A DNA stretch of 64,000 bases from BCD1 sp965230565 (GTDB lineage Bacteria > Bacteroidota > Bacteroidia > Chitinophagales > Saprospiraceae), in the NCBI GenBank assembly GCA_965230565.1, contig CBDDLH010000016.1, positions 744,001-808,000 of the forward strand. The letters run 5' to 3'. This document shows positions 46,494 through 55,830 of the stretch, one piece after another. The notes below the pieces were generated by a model, which saw nothing but the letters and a program-made list of their open reading frames with translations, had not been told where the DNA came from and searched no databases. Position 1 is the stretch's first letter, and each line of letters starts with the position of its first letter. The translations under genes and the position numbers were made by a program.

Positions 46494-47297
46494 TTATCCC
46501 AGTTTGGAAACGGCTACCATTTTATCTTCAACCAACTGGACTAATTCAACAAAATGAGGATCTCTTTTTGTCTCACGGGTGCGGTGAAAAGGCAGGTCTA
46601 CCTGAACATGTTCCACAAACTGTGAAGGAGCTGATTTCATTATATAAATATCATCTCCCAAATACACTGCTTCTGAAATGTCGTGGGTCACAAATATGAC
46701 GGTTGGATGAAACTTCAGCCAGATATCTGCCAGTAAATCCTGCATTTGTAAACGGGTATTTACATCCAGGGCACCAAAAGGTTCATCCATCAATAAAATC
46801 TCAGGATTGGCTAAAAGGCTTCTGGCAATGGCCACTCGCTGTAATTGTCCCCCGGAAAGGGTTGGATATTGGGCGAATTTATGCTCATGCCCCGCCAAGC
46901 CCACCAATTCTATAATCTCCATGGCTTTTTCGCGGCGTTCCTTTTCATTAATGCCTTTGTACAACAAAGACAGACTGACATTGTCGAGAACGGACATCCA
47001 GGGCAATGAAGAGTATTGTTGAAAGACCATTCCGACCCTTTTACTGTTGTTTATAGGTTCATCGTGGATCAGCACATCCCCTGCTGTGGGTTGCTGAAGG
47101 CCTGCGATATACCTGAGAAGGGTGGACTTACCACAACCTGACATACCCAGAATCACCACAAACTGCCCCTGGGCAGGTTTGTCCTCTACAATAAAATCAA
47201 GATCTTTTATGATGAAAGATTTACCTCCGTCATAACTTTGGCTCACCTTTTTCAATTCGATGATATTATCTTTTTCTGTATCGTTGAATATACTCAT
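46494..47297 (-). CDS. ABC importer ATPase (SsuB/TauB/NrtD type)
   Basis: A 267-residue ATP-binding protein of the nitrate/sulfonate/taurine importer group. Walker A is GMSGCGKSTLLRYIAG, Q-loop VGMVFQQYSSLPWMSVLDNV, signature LSGGQLQRVAIARSLL and Walker B ILLMDEPFGALD, with HD in IFVTHDISEAV. The sequence SSLPWMSV with 'PW' is the mark of this subgroup. It starts 29 bp after its permease, so they form an operon. No periplasmic binding protein lies on either side in the window, so substrate cannot be named. gyrA follows 207 bp downstream on the same strand. Confidence 0.92.
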   Translation of the reverse strand: MSIFNDTEKDNIIELKKVSQSYDGGKSFIIKDLDFIVEDKPAQGQFVVILGMSGCGKSTLLRYIAGLQQPTAGDVLIHDEPINNSKRVGMVFQQYSSLPWMSVLDNVSLSLLYKGINEKERREKAMEIIELVGLAGHEHKFAQYPTLSGGQLQRVAIARSLLANPEILLMDEPFGALDVNTRLQMQDLLADIWLKFHPTVIFVTHDISEAVYLGDDIYIMKSAPSQFVEHVQVDLPFHRTRETKRDPHFVELVQLVEDKMVAVSKLG

Positions 47298-47326
47298 AAT
47301 ATTTTTCGGATATCCGGTTCGAAAAT

Positions 47327-48481
47327 TTATTTGGCAGGCTCAGCCTTTTCCGCTTTAAACCTCCAAATTCGAAACTCTCCATATAAAATAATAACAACTG
47401 CAGTGATTAAAACAATGATCAGCACGCTATTTAGAAAAGCAGGAATGTTGGTTACAAATAACGGAACCAATACTGCAGCTGAAAACAGCGCCATAAGCAA
47501 ATAAATACCAATATGGGTTTCCTTGGCTCCAGCCAGCGCTTTTTTGTAGTATTTATGCGTGAATAACCTTCGGTCCAGATAGATAAATAACCGGTCCTGA
47601 AGGAATCCAATAATAATGATTACAATGAGTATTCCAAAAACCTTATCGATTTGTCCCTGACGACCTTTCAGGAAAATGAGCCCTCCGACTCCCAACTGTC
47701 GGTTGATGAGTTCAGCAATAATGATATAAGTCCATGATATAGCTGTCAAAACCCTGATGTCATCCATTAAAACTGAAAATACAGACGGCAGATACACGGT
47801 TTTGATCGTTTGCCAGTTTGTCGCTCCAAGCGTAAAAACAGTCTTAAGATAAACATCTTTCACCTCATCTATTCGCTGAACGACAACAGGAAGCAAAAAC
47901 ACAATGATACCAAAAGCAAGGAATGCTACCTTCATTTGGTTCTCAATACCAAACCAAATGATAAAAAGACCCGTAAGGGCTGTCAGGGGCAAAAACCTCA
48001 TTGCATCTACTTGTTTACTGAACAACCCCCGAAACAAAGGAACCAATCCAATGAGAAATCCAAGCGGAACAGAAATGAATATAGCCCAGAAATAACCTTT
48101 CAGGTTTAACCATATGGAGTGCAAAGCATTGTCCATGAGTTGATCTTCTTTCACCAGTTCCGGATAAGATTGAACAACCTTTACAGGAGTCGGTAACAGC
48201 GGGTAAACCTTTTCAAACTCGGTAGCGTTGGCAATCCGAATAGAATCTTCCCGAAACAGGGAATCACGATCGATTTTGACACCTGTTGTATCAAATGCCG
48301 AGGGAGGGCGGGTTTCATAATCTACTATAGGCCTCTGTTCAGACAAGCTTTCCGCAAGTATCCACCAGATCAAAATGAGCACGATAAAACCCAGCACACC
48401 AAGGATAATGTTCTGTTGTTTGTTCAGTTTTCCACGAAGTTGGAATAATGACATTTCTTTGAATGGTTTATTCTTCGGCAA
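47327..48481 (-). CDS. ABC importer permease (SsuC/TauC type) with C-terminal membrane extension
   Basis: A 384-residue inner-membrane permease. After a cytoplasmic N-terminus there is one membrane helix (about 25-45) and a periplasmic segment of about 80 residues (SEQRPIVDYETRPPSAFDTTG ...). The permease core is about 120-315: LHSIWLNLKGYFWAIFISVPLGFLIG, and the coupling region EVKDVYLKTVFTLGATNWQTIKTVYLPSVF. Two extra membrane helices follow (about 325-370: IGIYLLMALFSAAVLVPLF and NSVLIIVLITAVVIILY), which the usual 250-residue SsuC lacks. The periplasmic segment and the extra helices are unusual and might take over part of the binding function. Confidence 0.88.
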   Translation of the reverse strand: MPKNKPFKEMSLFQLRGKLNKQQNIILGVLGFIVLILIWWILAESLSEQRPIVDYETRPPSAFDTTGVKIDRDSLFREDSIRIANATEFEKVYPLLPTPVKVVQSYPELVKEDQLMDNALHSIWLNLKGYFWAIFISVPLGFLIGLVPLFRGLFSKQVDAMRFLPLTALTGLFIIWFGIENQMKVAFLAFGIIVFLLPVVVQRIDEVKDVYLKTVFTLGATNWQTIKTVYLPSVFSVLMDDIRVLTAISWTYIIIAELINRQLGVGGLIFLKGRQGQIDKVFGILIVIIIIGFLQDRLFIYLDRRLFTHKYYKKALAGAKETHIGIYLLMALFSAAVLVPLFVTNIPAFLNSVLIIVLITAVVIILYGEFRIWRFKAEKAEPAK

Positions 48482-48593
48482 GATAAAGATTCCGAGAGCT
48501 TCTGAAAACTAATTTAGGTATTTTTTCTTTTTTACCAACTGGATTATGCAGTTTTGCAATTACGTCCAAACAAATCAATTTGCCATAAAATTC

Positions 48594-49430
48594 ATGAAGT
48601 TGTTCTCATTCTATTTTTCCTTTTTCCGACGATGGCTCTCGTATTATTTCCGGGCCGGGACCTGGCATGACGTGCACTCTCCTATGGTCAGTCGATTAAT
48701 GGAGGAGGTGGTAGAAAACCGAAGACACTATTACACTTTTTTTATTGTTGAACAATTGCGGGAAAAATTACTGAACAATTCTTCCAAAATAACCATTACG
48801 GATTATGGTGCGGGATCCCAAATAACTGACGCTTCACAAAGAACGATTAGTGACCTGGCGAAAAACTCTGCCATTGCTTCCCAACAGGGCAAACAACTGT
48901 TCAACCTGGTGAGAATGATCAAACCCAAAACCATGCTCGAATTCGGAACATCTTTAGGAATTTCGGCTCTATATCAGTCAGGTGCAGCACCACTGGCCCG
49001 TTTTGTTACGATGGAAGGATGTCCAAATACTGCCAGTGTCGCCACCAATAATTTAAGGAACCTTGGCATGAAAAAAATCGAAGTTCTACAAGGCCCATTC
49101 AATGAGAGTCTTCCGAAAGCTTTAAATTCCCTTCAAAAAGTTGACTTCGTTTTCCTCGATGGGGATCATAAGGAAGGCGCTACTTTATCCTACTTCGAAC
49201 AGTGTTTGCCTTTTTTGCATAATGACAGTGTTTTTGTGATCGCGGATATTTACTGGTCTGCCTCTATGTCAAAAGTTTGGCAAACGCTAAAATCATATCC
49301 GGAGGTAACGCTTTCCGTTGATCTGTTCCATTTTGGCATTTTATTCTTCAGAAGTGAAAGCAGGGTCAGGCAGGATTTCACCCTTATTAAATACAAGCTA
49401 AAACCATGGCGACTGGGCTTTTTTCAATAG
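48594..49430 (+). CDS. Class I SAM-dependent methyltransferase
   Basis: A 278-residue methyltransferase counted from ATG at 48594 (MKLFSFYFSFF); an earlier ATG at 48546 would add 16 residues and cannot be excluded. Relatives begin with a basic helix leading to HDVHSP, which is present (GTWHDVHSPMVSRLM). The SAM-binding motif I is TMLEFGTSLGISALYQS, motif II FVTMEGCPNTASVA, and motif IV VDFVFLDGDHKEGATLSYFE, as in O-methyltransferase and Methyltransf_24 families. Substrate is unknown. It stands alone; the ABC permease gene is divergent and ppk1 follows after 226 bp. Confidence 0.83.
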   Translation: MKLFSFYFSFFRRWLSYYFRAGTWHDVHSPMVSRLMEEVVENRRHYYTFFIVEQLREKLLNNSSKITITDYGAGSQITDASQRTISDLAKNSAIASQQGKQLFNLVRMIKPKTMLEFGTSLGISALYQSGAAPLARFVTMEGCPNTASVATNNLRNLGMKKIEVLQGPFNESLPKALNSLQKVDFVFLDGDHKEGATLSYFEQCLPFLHNDSVFVIADIYWSASMSKVWQTLKSYPEVTLSVDLFHFGILFFRSESRVRQDFTLIKYKLKPWRLGFFQ

Positions 49431-49656
49431 CCCTTTACAAATGTATTTCATTGTTCCGAAATTTCCCATTTCATTTTGAAATTTGCTTGTTAAGTCCTAA
49501 ATTGGCAACAGCATAAAAGACACCCAATTTCCAGTCCTCAGAAAGACCGGCAGCTTTCCTTCAGCCTCGTCGGACTTTCGTTTCTGTCTACATGTTTGCT
49601 TATATGGGTACTCAAAAAACCACAATATTTTTATTTCACTGAATAGAGATTTTATT

Positions 49657-51774
49657 ATGACTGAAAATAAGACGCCAACCATTATCAGAGATATCAGCTG
49701 GTTATCATTTAATTACAGGGTCATGCAGGAAGCCAAAGATCCCAGGGTACCTCTTTTTGAAAGAATTAAGTTCCTGGCGATATATTCCTCCAATCTGGAT
49801 GAATTTTTCCGAGTGAGGATGGCCAACCACAGAAACCTGCACAGAGGTGGCAAAAAAACCATAAAACAGTTGGAATACGATCCTCAGGAAATCATTGAAC
49901 ACATCCAGGAAACCGTAAATAGGCAGCAAGAAGAATACAGCGCTATTTTCCAGGATGAGATTGTTCCTGAATTGGAAAAACACAACATCTACCTGTTAAG
50001 GCGTCTAGACCTGAGTGAGGAACAAAAAGAGTTTGTTGAAAATTACTTTCAGGATCACATGTTGCCATTCGTACAGCCGGTTTTGCTGGTAGGTAATAAG
50101 ATCAGACCATTTCTCAATAATGCGGCCCTTTATCTCACGGTTTTGATTCGGGAAAAAGAAAATCCTGATGCTGAAAAACAAGTAGCCATTGTCAAAATTC
50201 CTTCCGATCATTTGCCCCGGTTTATTGAGTTGCCTTCGCCTCCGGGAATCCATCAGATCATCTTGCTTGACGATATCGTGCGTCATAGTATTTCCTGGAT
50301 GTTTCCCGGATATGACATCATTGAGACCTATTCTATTAAACTGACCAGAGATGCCGAATTATACCTGGATGACGAATGGAGTGGAGACCTGATGAATAAG
50401 ATCAAATCCGGCCTGGTAAAACGCCATGTAGGTCCTGCATCCAGGCTTATCTATGATAGAGAAATGCCAAAGCTTGTTTTGGACCATTTAAAAGAGGTTT
50501 TGGAGCTGGATGACCTCGACTTATTAAAGGAAGGCCGTTACCACAATAACTCAGACTTCTTTAAATTCCCGGACTTTGGTCTGGATAAATTGAAAGATCC
50601 TCCACAACCTCCAATGCCTTATCCTCCTCTGGAAAAGGCCAAAAACTTCTTTAAAGCCTTAAAAGAAAAAGACCACTTCAATCACGTCCCCTATCACTCC
50701 TATGAATCTGTAGTGAGGTTTTTCGAGGAAGCAGCCGATGATCCGGATGTTACTCATATCAAAATCGTCCAGTACCGGGTAGCTTCCAAATCCAGGATTA
50801 TGCAGGCCTTGATAAATGCTGTAAAACGAGGCAAACAAGTAAGTGCTTTTATCGAAATCAAAGCCAGATTTGATGAAGCTGCCAACCTTAAATGGGGAGA
50901 AAAACTTGAAAAAGCCGGAGTCACGGTTAATTACAGTATACCGGGACTTAAGGTACATTCCAAACTAGCCTTAGTCAGGAGAATGGAAAACGGATCTGAC
51001 CAGCTATATGCTTATATGGCAACAGGTAACTTCCATGAGGGGACTGCCAAATTGTACAGTGACATGGGATTATTCACCAGTGATCCACGCCTGGTTAATG
51101 AAGCAGCCCGCGTATTCTCCCACCTGGAAACAAAGGTTAAACCTTCCAAAACTTTTGATCACCTTTTGGTTGGTCAGTTTAATCTCAGACCTCAGTTAGA
51201 AAAGCTTATTGACTTTGAGATCGATCAGGCTTTGGAAGGTAAAAAAGCTGAGATCATTTTGAAAATGAACAGTCTTCAGGATGAAAAAATGATCGACCAT
51301 CTGTACAGGGCAAGCCAGGCAGGTGTCAAGATAAAATTGATCATCCGGGGAATCTGTTGCCTGGTTCCGGGAGTTAAAGGACTCAGTGAAAATATCGAAG
51401 CCATAAGTATTGTTGACAGATATCTGGAGCATACCAGGGTATTCATCTTTCACCATGCAGGAGAGGATAAAACATATCTGTCTTCCGCAGACTGGATGAC
51501 GAGAAACCTGAGCTTCAGAATTGAAACAGCATTCCCGGTCTATGACGAAAACATTAAAAAACAGATCATGGATCTGGTCAACATTCAGCTTTGTGACAGC
51601 GTAAAGGCCAGGTTACTGGATGAAGAGCAAACCAATGTTTATAAAGTGGAAGGTTGTTCAGATATCAATATCAGGACCCAGGTAGAGTCCTATTATTACA
51701 TCAAAAGACATTTGGAAATGGAGAAGAGGAAGGTAAAAAAAGCTTCCGCTAGTGCTCCCAAAACTTCCAGTTGA
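49657..51774 (+). CDS. ppk1: Polyphosphate kinase 1
   Basis: A 705-residue PPK1 that makes inorganic polyphosphate from ATP, at the membrane. The four domains are visible: N (about 1-105, WLSFNYRVMQEAKDPRVPLFERIKFLAIYSSNLDEFFRVR in parts), H (105-315), C1 and C2 (about 320-690). The phosphohistidine lies in GLKVHSKLALVRR and the second conserved His in RVFIFHHAGEDKTYLSSADW. ATP-binding SNLDEFF is at about 45-51. Size fits. It stands as a single gene; its end overlaps by 26 bp the end of the convergent beta-barrel gene. Confidence 0.97.
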   Translation: MTENKTPTIIRDISWLSFNYRVMQEAKDPRVPLFERIKFLAIYSSNLDEFFRVRMANHRNLHRGGKKTIKQLEYDPQEIIEHIQETVNRQQEEYSAIFQDEIVPELEKHNIYLLRRLDLSEEQKEFVENYFQDHMLPFVQPVLLVGNKIRPFLNNAALYLTVLIREKENPDAEKQVAIVKIPSDHLPRFIELPSPPGIHQIILLDDIVRHSISWMFPGYDIIETYSIKLTRDAELYLDDEWSGDLMNKIKSGLVKRHVGPASRLIYDREMPKLVLDHLKEVLELDDLDLLKEGRYHNNSDFFKFPDFGLDKLKDPPQPPMPYPPLEKAKNFFKALKEKDHFNHVPYHSYESVVRFFEEAADDPDVTHIKIVQYRVASKSRIMQALINAVKRGKQVSAFIEIKARFDEAANLKWGEKLEKAGVTVNYSIPGLKVHSKLALVRRMENGSDQLYAYMATGNFHEGTAKLYSDMGLFTSDPRLVNEAARVFSHLETKVKPSKTFDHLLVGQFNLRPQLEKLIDFEIDQALEGKKAEIILKMNSLQDEKMIDHLYRASQAGVKIKLIIRGICCLVPGVKGLSENIEAISIVDRYLEHTRVFIFHHAGEDKTYLSSADWMTRNLSFRIETAFPVYDENIKKQIMDLVNIQLCDSVKARLLDEEQTNVYKVEGCSDINIRTQVESYYYIKRHLEMEKRKVKKASASAPKTSS

Positions 51775-52285
51775 TCTTTTTTTGATTATTGCGGCGGTTG
51801 TTTTTCTTTCGATCAATGATCTTGCGCTTTTTGATCACATAACGGACACTAACACCTGTTTGGCTGTAAAAACGTTTTTCGCCGCCTGTGATATTAAAGG
51901 CGGGCTTATAATCCCAGGAGAAGTTAATCCTGGCAATAGTAAATTCGATCCCGGCGATTAGGGTTAATCCAAACGGGTCTTCTACGGGAGGATAACTTTC
52001 AGGAACGGATATCCAACCTTTATGAATACCACCGCCGGTATAGACATTTAAGCGTCGTGTCAAAAATGGCATATGGCGTTCTGCCAAAACAGTGACGATG
52101 GCTTCTTCCCGCTGAAAACTGGATTGAACGATCCCTTCCAGGGTAACCCGCTTGGCAATACGCTGTTTATAGGATACACCCATATCAGTACCGAGACGTA
52201 CTCCCATTGAAATGTCATAAGATTGTGCCGCTCCGTGAAAAGAACAAGCTAACAGGGCTCCGAGGATCAAAGTTTTAATTTTCAT
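51749..52285 (-). CDS. Small outer-membrane beta-barrel protein
   Basis: A 178-residue exported protein from ATG at 52285 (MKIKTLILGALLACSFHGAAQS); the frame is open further up but would run into the paaK start. After the signal peptide it alternates polar and hydrophobic residues as in eight-stranded barrels (DISMGVRLGTDMGVSYKQRIAKRVTLEGIV, and later IEFTIARINFSWDYKPAFNITGG). It ends with an Arg/Lys/Asn-rich tail (KKRKIIDRKKNNRRNNQKKINWKFW), odd for an outer-membrane protein. It is divergent from the paaK homologue (73 bp between starts) and overlaps the last 26 bp of ppk1 tail to tail. Function unknown. Confidence 0.75.
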   Translation of the reverse strand: MKIKTLILGALLACSFHGAAQSYDISMGVRLGTDMGVSYKQRIAKRVTLEGIVQSSFQREEAIVTVLAERHMPFLTRRLNVYTGGGIHKGWISVPESYPPVEDPFGLTLIAGIEFTIARINFSWDYKPAFNITGGEKRFYSQTGVSVRYVIKKRKIIDRKKNNRRNNQKKINWKFWEH

Positions 52286-52358
52286 GATTCTCAGAACGGT
52301 TACGCCTGAAGATATATTGTAATTTTCAAAATACAACTTCAAAAAAACTTCAAGTCTT

Positions 52359-53687
52359 ATGATCTTTAATCCTGATATTGAAACCATGCCTCAGGAAAAA
52401 TTGAGGAACCTTCAGAGTGAAAGAATGCGCTATCTCGCTCGATATGTTTACCATCATGTCCCCTTTTATAAAGAACAATTTGATAACCACGGGATATCAC
52501 CAGAGAGCATAAAAGATATTAATGATGTTTCCAAACTGCCATTTACCGTAAAAACGGATCTTCGCGACAACTATCCCTTTGACCTTTTTGCAGTTAGTCA
52601 GGATAAACTGCGTCGAATTCACGCTTCCAGCGGAACTACGGGAAAGCCAACGGTCGTAGGATACACCGCTCATGACCTGGAAATTTTCGGAGAAGTCGTC
52701 GCCAGGTCGCTTTGCTGCGGTGGTGCAGAACCTGGCATGAAATTACACAATGCCTATGGTTACGGTTTATTCACCGGCGGACTGGGACTGCATGCAGGGG
52801 CTGAAAAACTGGGTATGTGTGTCATTCCTGTTAGTGGTGGAATGACAGACCGACAACTCATGATTCTGCAGGATTTCAAACCTGATGTCATTTGCTGTAC
52901 CCCCTCCTACGCCCAAACCCTCGCAGAAGAAATCGAAAAACGGAATATTCCCTTATCTAATCTCAATGTCAAATACGCCATATTGGGAGCTGAAGCATGG
53001 ACGGAAAGTATCAGAGAGCAGGTAGAAAAGGGATTAAATGTCAAAGCGACAAACATTTATGGTTTAAGTGAGATCATCGGACCGGGCGTATCTCAGGAAG
53101 ATTTTGAGGAACAGGGAGCAGGAAGCCACATTTGGGAGGATCATTTTTATCCGGAAATTGTAGACAAGGACACTGGTGAACCTCTTTCATATGGCGAAGA
53201 AGGAATTTTGGTGTTAACAACACTCACCAAAGAGGCCATTCCGCTTATACGCTACAAGACCAACGATATTTGCAGCATTTATTACGATAAGGATTCTAAA
53301 AGAACTCACATCAAAATGAGCGCGATCAAAGGAAGGTCTGATGATATGCTGGTTATCCGCGGGGTAAACTTATTCCATACTCAGGTGGAGACCGTTTTCA
53401 ATGATTTTGAGGAGATAGCACCTGCCTATCAACTGATCGTTACCCGGCAAAAAACGATGGATGATGTCGAAGTGAAAGTCGAATTAGATAAGGATTTCCA
53501 GACAAAGATACAAGGCCTTTCAGAGGCTTCTAAATCAGAAAACCTGGATAACCTTCAAAAGCAACTGTCCAAAAAAATCAAGAATAATATTGGGTTGAGT
53601 ATGAAAGTAAGTCTGGAAGCTCCCGGATCAATACCCAGAAGTGAAGGAGGGAAACTTAACAGAATTGTAGATAAACGGGAGTGGTGA
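52359..53687 (+). CDS. paaK: Phenylacetate-CoA ligase family protein
   Basis: A 442-residue ANL-superfamily enzyme of the PaaK type, which activates an aryl acid to its CoA ester through an acyl-AMP. The phosphate-binding loop is HASSGTTGKPTVVGYTAHDLE; NIYGLSEIIGPGVSQE carries the adenine-binding region, and GRSDDMLVIRGVNLFHTQVE is the hinge before the C-terminal domain. The N-terminal PFYKEQFDNHGISPESIKDINDVSKLPF is typical. The window has no other phenylacetate-degradation gene. In Bacteroidota such ligases usually occur alone or with branched-chain oxoacid enzymes, so substrate is uncertain. Confidence 0.92.
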   Translation: MIFNPDIETMPQEKLRNLQSERMRYLARYVYHHVPFYKEQFDNHGISPESIKDINDVSKLPFTVKTDLRDNYPFDLFAVSQDKLRRIHASSGTTGKPTVVGYTAHDLEIFGEVVARSLCCGGAEPGMKLHNAYGYGLFTGGLGLHAGAEKLGMCVIPVSGGMTDRQLMILQDFKPDVICCTPSYAQTLAEEIEKRNIPLSNLNVKYAILGAEAWTESIREQVEKGLNVKATNIYGLSEIIGPGVSQEDFEEQGAGSHIWEDHFYPEIVDKDTGEPLSYGEEGILVLTTLTKEAIPLIRYKTNDICSIYYDKDSKRTHIKMSAIKGRSDDMLVIRGVNLFHTQVETVFNDFEEIAPAYQLIVTRQKTMDDVEVKVELDKDFQTKIQGLSEASKSENLDNLQKQLSKKIKNNIGLSMKVSLEAPGSIPRSEGGKLNRIVDKREW

Positions 53688-53834
53688 TTGCTTCGACAAG
53701 GTGTCGCCTTTCCTTCCCCTATAGCCAACTCAAAGGCAAAACCTTGATTAACAACTGATAACTGGTAATGGAACACAGATTTGGACGGATACAACGGGTG
53801 ATGACGGATTTACTGGTTACTACTAAAAATTGAT

Positions 53835-53873
53835 GACTGAGGACTGAGGACTGAGGACTGAGGACTGAGGACT
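53835..53873. repeat. Heptanucleotide tandem repeat (GACTGAG)5
   Basis: Five exact copies of GACTGAG run from 53835 to 53869, with a partial sixth GACT to 53873. It lies just before the end of the ybbR-like gene (stop at 53885), in a 197-bp gap that also contains degenerate sequence such as ACAACTGATAACTGG and GGACGGATACAACGGGTGATGACGG. Copy number is likely variable between strains. Confidence 0.85.
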
Positions 53874-53884
53874 AAAACCTCTAA

Positions 53885-54853
53885 TTAATTCGTGGGTGAT
53901 GAGTCTTCAGCCAACTGACTTTTCTTAATGATGAAGAAGGTGGCAGATTTTGGGCTGTAATTGAGAATCTGGGCAAAATCAGGATACCTTGTCAGGGATA
54001 TCGGCACTGTATTTTTTCCTTCTCCCTGATGAGCCATTCCCAGGTCTACTTCAAATTCAATATCCTCAGCAACGAGATCATGGTATTTACTTAACCCCAC
54101 CACACAGGTAACATTAACACTGGAAGGAAAAATAGACAGACTATCCGTTTCGGGAGCATTTCGGATCTTCAAAGGAATGAAAAACGATTTCTCCGTGAAT
54201 TTTTCAATGGGGACATTGACCATTATTTCTTTTTGTCCAAGAGTGAGTTCACGTGGAGGGGTCATTAACGCAACTGGTTTATCTACAGTCTCCTTGACAT
54301 CTACAAGAATTAAACTGTCTGTAAACCAGTACCCAACCGGATCAACCAGCGAAACAGGCCCTGAAATCAATACACTGTCCGGCTCGAGGGTAATATCACT
54401 TGAATAATTGAAACCGTCAAAAAATGAAATATTTTTATTTAATATCACCGGGACTTCTCTTTCCAAACGGTCTTCCAGTTGAAGGTAAAGTTCATTGTAA
54501 TTGACATCCACAACTTTTATCCTTGGAGAGGACAACATTTCGAAAATATCGGACCTTAATTGACCATCAGGTATAATGAGTTCAGTCTCTTCTCCCATAC
54601 TGTAATCCAGCACCAGGTCTGATAGATTCTGGCTATTGAATAAAAGATCCCATCCTCTGGCTTCAAATCGCAGCATTAGGTTATTAGGAGGCATTTTGGT
54701 AAGTGCCATTTCCTCGGGCACGTTAACATTGACAACAGCCGGTTTCCAGACCCGGTAAACCTGGGACAGTTTAACCAGAATCCAAAAAACAAGAGCTATA
54801 CCGATGCAAATCATCAGTATAGCTCTATCCTCTTGTGGTTTTATCTTTGTCAA
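53885..54853 (-). CDS. YbbR-domain (CdaR-like) membrane-anchored protein
   Basis: A 322-residue protein with a short cytoplasmic N-terminus, one membrane helix (AILMICIGIALVFWILVKLS, about 11-30) and a periplasmic part of YbbR-like repeats: VPVILNKNISFFDGFNYSSDITLEPDSVLISGPVSLVDPV (in parts) is the typical YbbR strand pattern. In Firmicutes such proteins regulate the c-di-AMP cyclase; in Bacteroidota the partner is not clear. It starts 4 bp after yajC, so they are translationally linked. The DUF1573-yajC-ybbR order is conserved in the phylum. Confidence 0.88.
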   Translation of the reverse strand: MTKIKPQEDRAILMICIGIALVFWILVKLSQVYRVWKPAVVNVNVPEEMALTKMPPNNLMLRFEARGWDLLFNSQNLSDLVLDYSMGEETELIIPDGQLRSDIFEMLSSPRIKVVDVNYNELYLQLEDRLEREVPVILNKNISFFDGFNYSSDITLEPDSVLISGPVSLVDPVGYWFTDSLILVDVKETVDKPVALMTPPRELTLGQKEIMVNVPIEKFTEKSFFIPLKIRNAPETDSLSIFPSSVNVTCVVGLSKYHDLVAEDIEFEVDLGMAHQGEGKNTVPISLTRYPDFAQILNYSPKSATFFIIKKSQLAEDSSPTN

Positions 54854-54857
54854 TTCA

Positions 54858-55193
54858 TTACTTTTTATCAGCGCTAAACAAGCCTTCGGTCATTTCTTTT
54901 GAAATGGCATTTTTAGTAATGCGAATGAAAACTTTATTAGCAACCTCTAAGGTAACGATTTGATCTTCAATTTTATTGATTTTTCCTAAAATTCCACTGG
55001 CGGTAACCACTTCCTTACCTTTCTCCAGGGAACTTTCAAAAGACTTTTGATCCTTTTGTTTTTTGGCCTGTGGCCTGATAAGGAAAAAGTAAAAAACGAT
55101 GATCATACCTGCCATGAGGATCAACCCCATACTGCTGCCTCCTCCACCGGGAGCACCTCCCGATTGTAAAAAAATGACTCCTAAGTCCATCAT
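54858..55193 (-). CDS. yajC: Preprotein translocase subunit YajC
   Basis: A 111-residue accessory subunit of the Sec translocon (SecDF-YajC). A Gly/Ser-rich N-terminus (SGGAPGGGGSSMGLI) leads into one membrane helix (LILMAGMIIVFYFFLI) ending at the signature FFLIRPQAKKQKDQKSFESSL. The C-terminal KGKEVVTASGILGKINKIEDQIVTLEVA is the conserved small beta domain. Length is normal. It follows the DUF1573 gene by 43 bp and precedes the ybbR-like gene by 4 bp. Confidence 0.96.
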   Translation of the reverse strand: MMDLGVIFLQSGGAPGGGGSSMGLILMAGMIIVFYFFLIRPQAKKQKDQKSFESSLEKGKEVVTASGILGKINKIEDQIVTLEVANKVFIRITKNAISKEMTEGLFSADKK

Positions 55194-55236
55194 ATTAATT
55201 TATTTATTTTAAAAAATTTCTCTCAAACAAAGTTCC

Positions 55237-55740
55237 TTATCCGGCATCCTGTGTTCTGACAAACCCTTTCAGCAACACTTTATTGGTTGTAGGATAGGTA
55301 TTGGCCATAATGGTTACCGGTTTTTGTTGTTCATTTGATTTGCCTCGGGTATCAAACTTAACCATAACCTCTCCTCTTTCTCCCGGTTCGATAAGCTCCT
55401 TGGGCCATTCCGGAACTGTACAACCACAGGTAGACCTTGCATTACTGATCAACAAAGGCACCTTCCCTGTATTGGTAAATTTAAAAACATGCTCCACTAC
55501 ATCACCCTGGGCAACCTCTCCAAAATCAAATTCTTCCTCATCAAACGTCATTTTAGCCACATTAACAGTGTCAATGGAATTATCCGATGAAACAGGGTTT
55601 CTTATGATATCTGAATTGGTAATCTTACCATCAGCTTCAATTTCTTCAATAGATTTTTCTTCCTTTAATTCAGAAGTACTGTTATTACAGGCGGTTAACA
55701 GCAAAGCTGCAAAAACGAAAAATGACAAAACACGTATCAT
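55237..55740 (-). CDS. DUF1573-domain lipoprotein
   Basis: A 167-residue lipoprotein (lipobox LLTAC near residue 18) with an acidic linker and a DUF1573 domain (about 68-160), an Ig-like fold: FDEEEFDFGEVAQGDVVEHVFKFTNTGKVPLLI and ARSTCGCTVPEWPKELIEPGERGEVMVKFDT (in parts). The STCGCT motif is the family hallmark. It is the first gene of the DUF1573-yajC-ybbR operon. The role is unknown. No stress or sigma gene is adjacent. Confidence 0.9.
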   Translation of the reverse strand: MIRVLSFFVFAALLLTACNNSTSELKEEKSIEEIEADGKITNSDIIRNPVSSDNSIDTVNVAKMTFDEEEFDFGEVAQGDVVEHVFKFTNTGKVPLLISNARSTCGCTVPEWPKELIEPGERGEVMVKFDTRGKSNEQQKPVTIMANTYPTTNKVLLKGFVRTQDAG

Positions 55741-55830
55741 AGCATTAAATTTTTCACAAAAATAGAACTTTTTGTTTTCTATAGGTTATTAGTGTTTGAT
55801 TTTTCACCAAATTTGCACAAAGTTATTAAG

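Noticed and set aside
49431..49656. 61-codon frame upstream of ppk1 on the - strand
   Set aside because: No domain or conserved start; partly hydrophobic by chance in AT-rich DNA. Treated as non-coding leader of ppk1.
53835..53873. CRISPR-like array
   Set aside because: Units are 7 bp with no spacers and there are no cas genes; it is a simple tandem repeat.
55301..55765. 154-codon frame on the + strand, secreted-looking
   Set aside because: Antisense to the DUF1573 lipoprotein gene, which has lipobox, domain motif and conserved operon context.
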